A DNA stretch of 64,000 bases, from contig NW_021167082.1 of assembly GCF_003711515.1 (NCBI RefSeq), positions 3,031,691 to 3,095,690 of the forward strand, written 5' to 3'. Below, piece by piece: positions 36,285 through 47,869 of this stretch (the first letter of the stretch is position 1; each line of letters starts with the position of its first letter). Source of the stretch: Sodiomyces alkalinus F11 (taxonomy: Eukaryota; Ascomycota; Sordariomycetes; Glomerellales; Plectosphaerellaceae). The notes beneath the pieces were generated by a model, which was given only the letters and a program-made list of their open reading frames with translations, searched no databases and was not told where the DNA came from. The position numbers were made by a program, and so were the translations under genes.

Positions 36285-37370
36285 ATACCGGTATAGGCAG
36301 AGCTTAGAGATATTAACGTGAAGAAGCTTAAGGGTAGTTAGGATTACTAGACCTGGACGATAGCTATACGTGCACACTTTAAACGTAAGGGAAAGCTTCT
36401 AAAAGATCTTATAAAACCCTTACCTGTAGATACCTCGAATAAGGCTAAAGAAGAAAATTTAAAGACTATTAGAGATTTACTCTCCGCTCTGTAAGACGGG
36501 CCCCTAATATAGGTTTAGGACCTTAATTTTGCTTTAGAAATCTAGGAAAAGCTATAATCCCTATACGAGAAAAAGGGTTTTTAAGCAGACTACGACGTCC
36601 TTACATCGTTTTGTGACCTATATATCTCAGAATTCCCTACGCTTAAGGACTTTGTATATAAGGTCTAAGAAAGACTAATTATCCTTCAAGAAAAGGATAT
36701 TATACTACTAGATAAGGTGGTTTTTACTTAGACTCTAAACCGCTTAAATAGGCGTTACGACGTAGTCACCGTATAGATCACGTAGGCTCTTCGGCACGAT
36801 ATCGATAGTTATACGTTCGATAAAATCGTTACGGAACTAATAGACGCGTCGAGGAAAATCGACTCTTCCACCTCGAAGGCCCTGCTTATAAAAGCATAGA
36901 AAAATCAGAGGAAAAATCAGAAAAACCAGTCTAATACCGGTTGGAAGAACCTCTTCTATAGTAACTGTAAAAGGACCGGCTATCGGCCGACGAACTATTA
37001 TTTTCTTTACCAAGAAAAAGCCCCCGTAGGCTAGGTAGTCCAGGGAAATTCAGGTTCGAGGAAAGATACCTAAAATCGGGTAAATAAAAATACAAAGCCT
37101 CCGAAGAAGAAGACGGAACCGTCGAAGCTATCGTTACGAGAGTCTAAAATACTTAATTTCTTCCGTTAGTGCGAGTAATAGAAGCTTCTAGGGAAAACCA
37201 GTAATAATAAGACTATTAATTTAGTCTCTGATTTATCCCCTACGGAGGAGCCTTTTTTAAGAAGAAGAAGAAGAATTAGAATAAGAATTAGAAGAAGAAA
37301 AAGAAGAAGAAAAGGATTAGGAGGAAGAAGAAGAAGACTCGGATAACGAGGTTCTTTTTTAAGACGTTCC
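36285..37370 (+). pseudogene. Copia C2 gag with CCHC zinc knuckle and acidic tail
   Basis: The start codon is mutated to ATA (at about 36285-36290), followed by a MPVQAEL-like N-terminus. A capsid domain follows to about 36900. The zinc knuckle at about 36957-36995 reads S-N-C-K-R-T-G-Y-R-P-T-N-Y, i.e. CX2CX4HX4C after RIP. A Glu-rich linker of GAA/GAG codons lies at about 37256-37340 and runs in frame into the protease. The function would have been capsid and RNA packaging. Stops are TAG/TAA. Confidence 0.75.
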
Positions 37371-37374
37371 TATT

Positions 37375-40300
37375 ATGCCTAAACCCTTACGTCTCCCGGA
37401 CCCCTACGCGGAAGGCCTAATAGATATAGAACAGGTATTTATCCTTCAAAATAAACTATTAATAAATAAAACCCGTACTAATATAAATATAGGACGGATA
37501 GTGGAAAAGACTAATAGGATTTTAGATATTAAATTAAATTTAAATTTTTATATCGATCGTGGCGCTATAGTATACGTAGTAGTAAATAGAACGCTCTTTT
37601 CTACGTATAAAACTACTTAAAGTACTGCTAGTTAGGGTAATATAAATAAAATAGAAATAATAGGTACTAGTAACTGTTATATTAAATTCAGCGATTCAAA
37701 AAGAATATTAGTACTCTAGAACTATCTATATATTTCCGAATTAGGTACTAATAGTATTAGCCTTCCCGTCCTAGATGAAAAGAAAATCTACGGCCTTACT
37801 AGAAATAACCAGCTTATTCTATTCAAAAATAATCAAAATAAAACCACCGACATTTATAATAAAGTCATTCTACATAACGGCCTTTAATAGGCTTCGGCAC
37901 AGGCCCTAATATATAGGGGGGTAATAGGGTTATCATAGTCCGCGTAACCCTATAGTGCTATAAATATAACAGGAATAAAGAAGACTATTCTATATAAAAG
38001 AAAAGGAATAAAGGAACAGATTCCAAGAATAAAGAAATAGTCAGGCATAAAGAATACCGTCTCAGAGAATACCCACTTAAAGACCCACTCTACAGGGGCA
38101 TAGGTCGTAGAATAAAGAAAAGAACAACCAATAGAACAAAGAACAGAATAAAGAGACCGAAATAACCGTCGGAAAATAATGAATAATAAAGAGAATATAA
38201 CGCTATAGCACTGCAGGATAGGTTATATTAACCCCACTGCTTTAAAATATATAGATAAAGATACTATAAAGATATCTAAAGAAGATATACTAGAAATATA
38301 GAGCTGTAAAGCCTATAGAAGAAGTAAGTCAGCTACGCTTATAAATAAAGAATCCATTAATAAATATAAGGACTTTTCCTACCTTGAAAAGGTTTGTATA
38401 GATTTATAGGGGGATATCGACCCTATATCGTATAATAGAAAGCGTTGGATTCTGTTTATAATAGACCGTTCCACACCGTATCTATAGGCAGAACTACTTA
38501 TAGATACATCAGAAATATCTATTATAAACGCTATAAAAGAGTGGAAAATCCCTGTGGAAAATGATAAGTATAATATAAAAATAAAAGAAGTTAATACCGA
38601 GGGCGGGAAAGAATTTACGAATGCCGTATTTAAAAGACTGTTTGTCGGTGTAAATCATAATATAAAACCCCCGTATACCCACGAGACTTAAGGCTCGATA
38701 GAACGGGTTATAAGGACTATAATAGAAAAACTACGTTATTGGCTTTTCAACTCAGGCGTTCCTGAATACTTTTAGGAAGATACGGTTTATTTAGCTGTTT
38801 ATACGTATAATAGAACACCTAATTTAGTAGTACGTTTTAAAACGCCCTATAAATTAGTAGAAAATCATAAACCTAATATCCATAATATTCGGGTTTAGGG
38901 TTCTGTTACATATTATAAAAATAACGACTCGAAAACTAAGAAACTAGATCCACGAGCACTTTCGGATGCTTTAGTAGGTTATAACGATTATAACTATAAA
39001 ATATATAATCCTCGATCTAGGAAGACTACCTGGTATCGCGACGAATATATACTAGAAAATCAATTTTTGACTTCTTCTTTAGATACTATAATTAATAAAA
39101 AGAACCCTATAACCTATATAAATAAGTCTCCTACTTTATATATTCCGCGGGCAGAACCGGCTTCTAACCCTAGTCGTATTTACTCGGCGAGTACTATAAT
39201 AATACTAAACGTACGTCTAGGTCTATCCAAACCAAAGAAGAAGATAATACTAATAATAATAATAAAAGATAAAAGAGTCTTTAAGCAGCGGGCGGTATTA
39301 TTCTAGCCGAAAATACCGATAATATAACTATAACCGACCCGGTTAATAACGGCCTTAAATCCAGGTTAGAAATTCAAATCCCTTCTAAATCTTCGAAGGA
39401 AAACGATAACGATTACATATCGTACGATATTAATAAGCGCTTATTATATATAACTAAACATACTATACTAGGAAACCTATAGTTTTAAGAGGATCTCTAT
39501 TTTCTTTTAACTATAAATTCTTTAAACGAACCAGCTACCTATAAACAGGCTATAAACTGCTCTGATAAAAATAAGTGGATAGAAGCTATGGTAGCTGAAA
39601 TAACAGAACTTGAAAATAGAAATACCTGGGATTTAATAAATATAAAAGATACGCCTTAATATAATAATAATAATAGTAAGAATAACGATACCTTAAACGT
39701 CTTAGGAGGCCGTTAGGTATATACGATTAAATATAACGATACAAACGAGGCAATAAAATATAAAGCACGTTAGTGTATGTAAGGGTTTAATTAAGTACTT
39801 GGTATTACTTATTTAGAAACCTTTTCTACCACCTGCAGACCCGAGAGCTATAGATTAGCTTTTATACTAGGCGTATCCCTAGGCTAGAATTTTGGATAAT
39901 TCGACGTAAAGAACGCTTTCGTTCACGCCGATATAGATACAGAGATTTATACTATATAACCTATTGGCTTCGTGGAAAAAGAAGGCTCTAATAATAAATT
40001 GGTTTATACACTAAATAAAGCTTTTCACGGTTTAAAATAAAGCCCCCGGCTTTAGTATAACTTTCTTATAAAAATACTCCGCGAAATCGGTTACCTAGTC
40101 TCTGATTTCGATAACGGTATATTTACTTTTTATAAGAATAAAATAAACCGTGCTATACTACTCTGCCACGTAGACGATATAGTGGTATTAAGCCCTTCGT
40201 ATATAATAATACAGTATTCATTTACTGAAATATGGAAATAGATCTCACTTAAAGATCTAGGTTAACTATATACCTTTTTAGGCCATGAAATCACTATAAA

Positions 40301-41170
40301 TAAGTTAAATAAGACCCTTTCTATATATCAGTTGCCTTATACGAATAAACTCCTCGATCAACATAATAAACGAAGCCTTAAACGCGTTAATACCCCTTAT
40401 ATAAATAAGAAGGTCCTTATACTAAATCAGGAACAGGTATTAAAGGCCGATATTTGAATATACTAACGGGAAATCGGTGCTTTATTATATTTAGCACTAC
40501 ACGTAAGACCAGATATAATCTACGCTGTTAATAAAGAAGCTTGATATATGAGTAATCCCTCTTAAGAGCACTCTATAGCTTTAAATCGAGTCTAGGCCTA
40601 TATAAACACTTTTCCTAATATTGGGCTTTTATATAACTATTTAAATACAAAAGACCTTAATATATACGGTTATTCTGATACTAGTGTTTTAGGTATAATC
40701 GAAGACAGGACTTCTACGTTAGGCTATATCTACTGTATAGGTGTAAATAATTTAATAAGCTGGACTTCTACTGAACAGAAAGTTGTTGCTTTATCAATAA
40801 TAGAAGCAAAATATATACCTTTAACCGAAGCTTCTAAAGAAGGAATCTATATATATACTATATATATAGACCTAGTAAATAACCTAAGGTTATTTACTGA
40901 TATAAACTTTGGTTTGCATAATAATAATAATAGTATGCTACCGATTCCCACTATATTAATAGAGAGCGAAAGCGTAAAGAAGCTTTATGAAAATCCTAAA
41001 TTTCATAAACGTGTAAAGCATATTGACCGTTAGTATCACTACTGCAGATAACAGCTGTAAAATAATAAAATAAAGGTCGTTTATATAAATACGAAATTTA
41101 ATATAGCTGATATAATGACTAAGGGTCTACCTACAGACCTATATAACATATTATACGGTTGTATGAATTT
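37375..41170 (+). pseudogene. Copia C2 pol: protease, integrase, RT, RNase H
   Basis: The protease frame is open from 37375 for 81 codons; FYIDRGAIVYV at about 37547-37579 is a RIP-damaged FYIDSGATAHV. Integrase is at about 38400-38900 (SYNRKRWILFIIDRS, then TEGGKEFTNAVF-like residues). The C-terminal linker is open at 39067-39306. RT is at about 39580-40330 with an intact LCHVDDIVV near 40161-40187. RNase H is at about 40670-41050 (YSDTSVLGI, EDRTSTLGYIYCI, VALSIIEAKYI). It ends shortly before the polypurine tract. Broken by scattered TAA/TAG. Confidence 0.85.
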
Positions 41171-41481
41171 AGGCTATTAACACGACATATTGCCTGACTA
41201 TGATATACTACCTTATACCCGAATTTAAGAACTAAATTACTAAGGTCTATAATAGAACTAGGTTTTTACCTAAGGGTTTTCCTACTATTATAAAAAGGGG
41301 GTTTTCGAATTTTTCTTTAATAAGAAATGAAGGGTTTTTAATATTGTCCCTTAGAGGTTTTATTTTTTCCTCTTATAATTAGTCCTACTTAGTTAACTAG
41401 GGTTTCTGCGCTATAACTATATACCTACATATACTTGTCCTAAGCTGCTCCTTCTTATATAAGAACCAGCTTACGGGGGGG

Positions 41482-41823
41482 TGTTGATATTACTAATAAT
41501 ATCCTTCGTGCGTTTGTACTCGAATAAAGGATATCTTCCCTATAAGCCTAGATAAAGAATTACGTTGTAGATAAAGGATTACGTCTTAGATAAAGGATTA
41601 CATTGTCATTAGGATCTCGATTCTTTTATAAAGAAGGAAAAGAATAAAGGATATTAACCCGTCCCCTCGGTTCGGTTCATCCTTCCTTTGTTCTTCTTCT
41701 TTATCGCTTTTGTATAATCCACACGCGCGTAGAAATCCTACTATTATAATCCTATTCTTACTATCTATTTTTCCTCTGCTTTTCGTGACTTTCGTCCCTT
41801 CCGCTTGTCCGCAATCTTTAAAA
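41482..41823 (+). repeat. 3' LTR of copia C2 (342 bp)
   Basis: Begins TGTTGATATTACTAATAATA after a G run. It carries one more ATAAAGGATTACGT unit than the 5' LTR. Confidence 0.9.
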
Positions 41824-44800
41824 GTTACTACTATCCTTACTATTCGGCTTTAATAGGTATTCTAACTTAGTAACGTAATCGCGTTATAATAGCCAGACTT
41901 TACGGGTGGTATAGTTATAAATAACCTTAATACTAAGAAACCACTATAAAGGATCGCCACTTTATAGTTATAGTAGCGTTATACGTTATTAATAGCCTAC
42001 TTTATCTATATCTTATAATATTCCTTATACGTAATAACGATATCGTTAACGTAGAAAAACAGGGTTAAACCGCGATATAGAAAATAACAGAAATAACACG
42101 GTTCCTACGGCACTATCTAATAACCGTCCGCTAAAAGGATAGTCGAAAAGTGCTCTTACTATAGTAATAGGGACTCCTTAAGCCTATATAACGCCTTTTT
42201 CAGGTGTAAACGGCTCCTAGGGGCTTAAAAGCCTAGCGGCGGCTATATAAATATATCGTGGGCAAGAGGCGCGTGTATAAACCCGTCTATAACGTCGAAT
42301 TGTAACGGCGTAAGGTTAGAACGGGCGGCGATAGCTATTAACGCGCGGAATAACCGTCCGGCCAGCGTTACTACGTACGTCTCCTTAAGTAAGGATTAAT
42401 ACTGCTAATCTCCTTGTACTATAAGCCTTACCTTATATTTATATAGAAACCTATACTTATCGAACTTATATATTATCACCTATATCGAATTAAGAACCTA
42501 GTATCGATTTGCTACGGACGCCGGTACCTGTATCCACGACCCTATCTCCTCGTAGCTTTATAGGTAGTCTTCTTATACTTATCGGAATAAGTGGCTATAA
42601 GGGTATAAGGGTATATCGCGAGGGTCTTTCGGAGAAGGAGGGAGGTCTTTACGGTGGATCTTTATAGCCGCCGGGGTAACCGCCGTAGTAACCGGCGGAG
42701 TAGCCATGGATATTATACTTCCCGAGGCTACCGCCAGGGCTATAGATTCGCTAAGTACCGGTAAATATAGCTATAGTATTATAGGCGTAGTCCTTTCTAA
42801 CCGTACTTTAGTTAGCGGAGTCCTATTTAGTATATATATATCTAAGGCGTAAGGACTAGCGTTAAACGCTAACACCTAATAGTCTCTTTTCTAGCTATTG
42901 CCTTACTGGTTAGGGCACGCTCCTTTATCTATAAGGAGCCTTATAGCTATCGTTATAATAATATCACGGTATCGTATTCCTTTATCTATAAGGAAGTCTA
43001 TAGCTATAGGTGCTTCACGATAATTACCTAAGATCACGGCTATTATTAGCGCTATAACCGACAGCGGGGTTATTAGTAGAGTAGGAAGCTATAGATTTAT
43101 AGGCTGCTATAGACGGGGATTAAGCATTACACTAGCTAAATTACACGGTTCGTAACCTAAATCGTATCCTCCTAGACTCGAGATAGCCTCCTCTATCCCT
43201 TTACGGCCAGGTATTCCGGACTATAACCTTAACGGTAACGCGGTTAAGGAAAGGGATCCGGGGGGAACTAGCTCGGGTAAAGGGTTAAGTTTAAAATAAG
43301 CAGTAATATAAGGGAGGGGGGGGGGGTCCTTAGCTTATACGTCTCTAAACGGCCGTGAATCTCCAGCCCTCTCCTAGTCGATCTAACTAAGTAGACTTTT
43401 TAGTTACTCCTCGGTTAATTAACGGAGGTTATCCTTAAAGGTAACGATATCGCCGTTAAAAAAGGCGTGTTCGTTACAATCTATATCACGCGTTCGAATA
43501 ACGCAGTTATAGCGATATAGGCTAGGCACCCAGATACGGAAGATATTAGTGGAATCGTAGCCGATAAGGTAGCCGATATAGGTATAAGGGGTAATGCGAT
43601 TTAATAGTTTATTAGCACCCTTTTAGGCGTCCTTTATTATAGTATACGCCTTATAGCCGTATACTCGAAGATATAATAAAATCGGCTTGATTTTAAAGAG
43701 GACCTCGTATAGCGTTCTCTAATCCTTTTTCTACCTTTATAGCGTGCTGTTATAAACGTACGCGGCCGTGGGAATAGCCTTAGGCTATATAAATAGCGGT
43801 AGCTTCACGTGGATATTTATTGTATAACCTTTTAAAATTAACACGGTACTAGCACGTTCGGCACCCTTATTCTACGCTTGAGTATCGGTAGCAGATACCT
43901 CTAATGGGATACCCTCCTCGCGTAAGAAGAGGGTGATATCTTTGGATTAAGTTAGCTCGTGATTAGATTCGAAAACGCGTACCTTATAGCCTAATTAACG
44001 GTCTACCTAGGCGAGGAATTCCTTAATTATTACGAGGATATCCGTTATTAGCTTGCTTTTTATAGCGTAGGTGGCCGTAAAGCCACTATAACGGTCGGTG
44101 AAGAATATAAACCTCGAGTCCCCGTCGGATATTCGGTGAAGGTCTATGAAATTAATCGCCCACTATTCCCCTCTATAGGTAGGTACAGTATAAGGGCGCC
44201 TACTAATATACCGTTTTATCTTTATAAGCTTATAGGCCTTATAGTAGATTATTATTAGTCCCTTAATCTTAACCCCCTACGTCTACTCTTCTAGGTGCCT
44301 AAAAGGCTCAGGGCCAGCGTGCCCTAGCCAGAGATACTGTAAGATACCCTCCGGATTGCTTAGATAACGCATCGTCGATTTATAGACGGCTTTTCGGGTA
44401 GCAGAAGAAGACCCTAGAAAAGCAGCCGTATATTGTTTAGAGGGCATATATTCAACAACGGTTTAATCGTGACTTAGCTGGCATAGTATAGATCTATTGG
44501 TACATCGAAGGCAGTTATTTAGTGGCTTTTGATCCTACTATTATCCTCAAAGTTATAGACGTTAGTTACAGATTGAATTACAGGCAAAATCCTCGTAGTA
44601 TACGACATTTAATAGTCTAAAATCAAGGCCTCCTATTAGTCTGTTTAATCTTACAGTCACGTTACCGTAACCTTTAATAGGTAGTAACGAACTGCCTATA
44701 ACAATATAGTCTCCTCGTGTTACGGGTATAAAATCAGAAAAGCGGGAAAAGTCGTTAGAAACATAAATAGTAGCGCTGGAATCTAAAATAGCAGATACCC

Positions 44801-45825
44801 GAAGAGGGTAGCTAGTAGTAGTGCTAGCCGTAAAGGTGGCGGCGTAAGAGACGCTGCTACCGACGCTACTATAGTTAAGTCACGCCTCTTTAAGCTATAG
44901 AGAGTCCCGACTTATATCCTTCTTCACCTTCTTTACGGCTCATAGTTCTAAAACTTCCGCACATATCGTAGGGTTATATTTAAGGCTCTATTAGTCGGTT
45001 ATTTTAGTGCTATTATAGGTAATGTAACCGTCCATTGCTATTTCCGGGAATAAGTAGTAGTAGACAATAATATCGTGACTAGGCGTAGCGTATACGTGAT
45101 AGGGTTCCCCTTACTGGAGAGTAGATTAACGTCTTTTAGAAGAAGAGCGGTTAGTTAATATAATAGAAGGTGTGGCTATAGATACCGTTATAGTAGTAGG
45201 ATTCTTAGCTTTATTTTTCCTACGGCAAGCCCTTTCTTTAAGGCTTAGCCGTGGTCTTTAAGGTATCTTCACCCTCGTCGCTTGTAGTATATAATACAGG
45301 GAATACTATAGCGCAATACTTACCGCGCTTTCCTTAGTCTGTAAGTCTAGTCTTAATATATCGTTATCTAAGGGTATAAAGATCCTCGGGTTAGACTACT
45401 TACTTATCTAGGAGGTGTCCCTTAGCTTCGGTTTAATCGCGGCTAGCCATACCACGGATACCTTTAAAGAAGTCTACTACCTAAATATATATTACGGGCG
45501 TCGATTTAACCTCTTCGAGGTTCTTTAATAGTTCCTGCTATTATGCTAACTACTTCTATAGCTTCTTAAGGCTATCCGGAGCTATATAAATATATTCGTT
45601 ATATTCTTCGTAGATATCCACGCGGCGCGTAGTTATATAGTAAGCGGTATCACGTTAAATGCCTTTATACACCCCTTAAGGGGTAGCGCTATGTAGGAGT
45701 AGTTTACGGCTTTTATCGATAGTATTAGTCTGCTATATTAGTACGGCGTTAATACCTTTAGTATACTTATAGTGATTATCCCTCTATATTTTCTAGCGCT
45801 ATATCTATAATGGCTTATCAAAAGT
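41824..45825 (-). pseudogene. Minus copia A: RT, integrase, protease and most of gag
   Basis: Reverse complement of the copia-A polyprotein. The RT active site reads YVND near 42036-42060. The DVK-region lies at about 42200-42300 and a linker to about 43400, with an expanded poly-G at 43313-43327. Integrase is at about 43500-44300, protease around 44650-44850, then gag to 45825 where gypsy D interrupts it. RIP stops occur throughout. Confidence 0.75.
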
Positions 45826-46009
45826 TGTTTACGTATTAAGGCCGAAAATATAGTTTATTCGAACTAAGGAAGGAAAGGAGGAAAGGAAAAGTCTGCACGC
45901 TGTGTAGGCGGCTAAGTATATGTGGGATCGCACGGGCCTTACTAAAGGGTCCGTGTTTCTTAGTCCCGGCCACTACCGGGGACTATTCTATAGGCTATAG
46001 CCCGTAATA
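45826..46009 (-). repeat. 3' LTR of gypsy D (184 bp)
   Basis: A direct repeat of 52680-52863: TGTTTACGTATTAAGGCCG at the left end, CCCGTAATA at the right. Just inside is a run of 13 C (46012-46024), the expanded polypurine tract when read on the element strand. Confidence 0.88.
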
Positions 46010-46024
46010 TACCCCCCCCCCCCC

Positions 46025-46422
46025 GCTAGAGGCGAGGTCGCGGTCGTGTTATAGTCATCCGGTCATGACCTTATATTACCCTAGCCTCCCCGCGTATAAT
46101 CTAAAAATAGCCTCCTTTTTCGATTCTATTAAAGGCTCCCTTAAAGGGAGGCAATCCGTAGTAGCTAAGGTCCTTTTAAGGCTAAAATAGTATAAAGGAG
46201 TTTTTATATAACGGTGCTATCGCGAGCTCCTCGCCGGTATATATACTCGTTATAAATAATATACCTACCGTGTATATAACCGGGGGTCGTTCCTTCCACC
46301 CTAATAACATAGGAAGGGTAGTAAAGTAAGCCTCCTACTATTCCTCGGGTTTTACTATTTTCTCCCTTTTCTATAGCTTCCGATTTCCGATTTTCTTTTT
46401 TTTTAATTATTTGTTTTATATC
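46025..46422. other. Gypsy D region between 3' LTR and antisense gene; no gene seen
   Basis: A mixed stretch with a T-rich tract at about 46383-46405 just before the antisense frame. No domain was recognised. Confidence 0.35.
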
Positions 46423-47660
46423 GTGAGTAGCCCCGAGATACCTTATAGGTCCCCTGATAGTATAACTAACGTCGCCGAGTAATAGCTTATCTTTTAAGCC
46501 GTAAGTATCTTACTCACTATAAGTTAATACTCCCCTTATTTATAGTTCCGTGCCGTAGCTAACTATTAGTAGATATCTAATTTCGTCTTACCTAATAAGC
46601 GCCCTTATAAGGGTAATAGTGATAACGATATAAGTTCGCGGCCTTTATTATTATAGGTTACGAGGTCGGCCGTAATTAATAATAAGTAGACTCTAACCCC
46701 CCCTCCTACTAAGAAGCGCCGTGCCCCTAAAAATCCTTTAGGACCCTATTACCTCGCCCTATATTCGTTGTATACTACCCGGTAGTATAAATAAAAGTAT
46801 AGTATTAAGTATTATAACCAATCGGGCCCTAGCCCGGCTAAGGCCGATACTAAGTATTACAAGTACTCGTGCTATACTTATAAGTATTTAGAGGTAAGTA
46901 TACCCGTTATATATATAGTGGTTACGATTAACGGGTAGTATAGCTCCCTCTTACCGCCTATAATGCCGCTAACGGCTTATAGGATACTACTTATGCTATA
47001 AAAAAGGACCCTAATAATAAAGACATAAGTTTATACCTGCCTTTCGCTTAGTAGCCTTTATACTAATTCTTCTCTATAGAATCGCCCCTAATTCTAGGAT
47101 ACCTATAGCCGCTTCTAAGTCGCTTTTAGTTAGGCTAAATCGGGTAAAAATATCGCTGCTCCCTTATAGCCGCCTGCCCGCCCGTTACCCCTAGTCCCGC
47201 CGCCGCCCTTACTCCGGTCGCCCCCGCCTTTACCACCGCCTAGCTATCCGCCGCCCTGCCCGTTACTACCGAGTTTTCAGCGAGCGTAGTATAAGCTCTT
47301 AATAATATCACTACCTCTATATATAGTATAGACTAAACGCTTAAAGATATATTATAGAAACTAAAGGATACTAATAATACCTTTTCTGCTATATAGTTAG
47401 AGGTCCGTAGCGTTTTTAAGAGCGCTAAGCGCGTATATAAGTATTAGGTCGAGTTACGCCCTATTCCTACTTATAGTACGCCGGAGGTAGCCTCTAAAGT
47501 TATACCTGCCTTAACTCCTCCTTAGGAGGTTATTACTCCTTTTATCGTTAATAGCGAGGAGGGCGCGGCCACCTTAGCGGCTTACTTTAAGCCGGTGGAG
47601 GAAGTTAGGTAAGTATTACTAAGGGCGGTATAGCCTTATAAGAGGAGGAGTTAAAGGAGG
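46423..47660 (+). pseudogene. Antisense accessory gene of gypsy D: double Cys cluster, intron, coiled-coil tail
   Basis: Opposite to gag-pol. The first exon frame (about 46423-46893) has only TAA/TAG stops over 157 codons. It contains a basic segment (KKRRAPKNPLG near 46710) and two degraded cysteine clusters (LYTTR-YK-KYSI at about 46767-46812; KYSCYTYKYLE at about 46861-46893, Tyr standing for Cys). GTAAGT at 46894-46899 follows at a codon boundary. A TAG acceptor ends at 46982, with CTAAC at 46969-46973. The second exon frame (46983 to about 47660) carries a Pro/Ala-rich part, a heptad-like segment (IDQTLKDIL-KLKDTNNTF, near 47330-47385) and an acidic/basic tail. The start codon is not identifiable. 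Architecture matches the antisense gene of gypsy B. Function unknown. Confidence 0.55.
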
Positions 47661-47869
47661 GGGAGGTTATAAAGTAATAAATTTCTTTTTTACTTAGTTT
47701 TTTCATATTTATAAATTAAATAGCGCGGGGGTATAACCCTAATATAATCTCGCTTTTAGTCCTTATCCTCCTCGCCGCTATATCGGCATTTTTTTATATC
47801 CGTGTCTTTTTCGTGTATTATTATAAAAGCCTATTATTCGATTATACCGGGCCGTGCTTTTTCTCGAAT

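Larger units (their letters stand above)
34964..41823 (+). mobile_element. Copia C2: complete copia retrotransposon
   Basis: LTRs 34964-35286 and 41482-41823 are flanked by the exact TSD GTTAC (34959-34963, 41824-41828). The order is leader with tandem repeats, gag with zinc knuckle, acidic linker, protease, integrase, RT, RNase H, polypurine tract (ACGGGGGGG at about 41473-41480). The primer-binding site GGTTATAAGCCCGG follows the 5' LTR. It is the reference for the disrupted copy C1. RIP is heavy in gag and protease. Confidence 0.92.
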
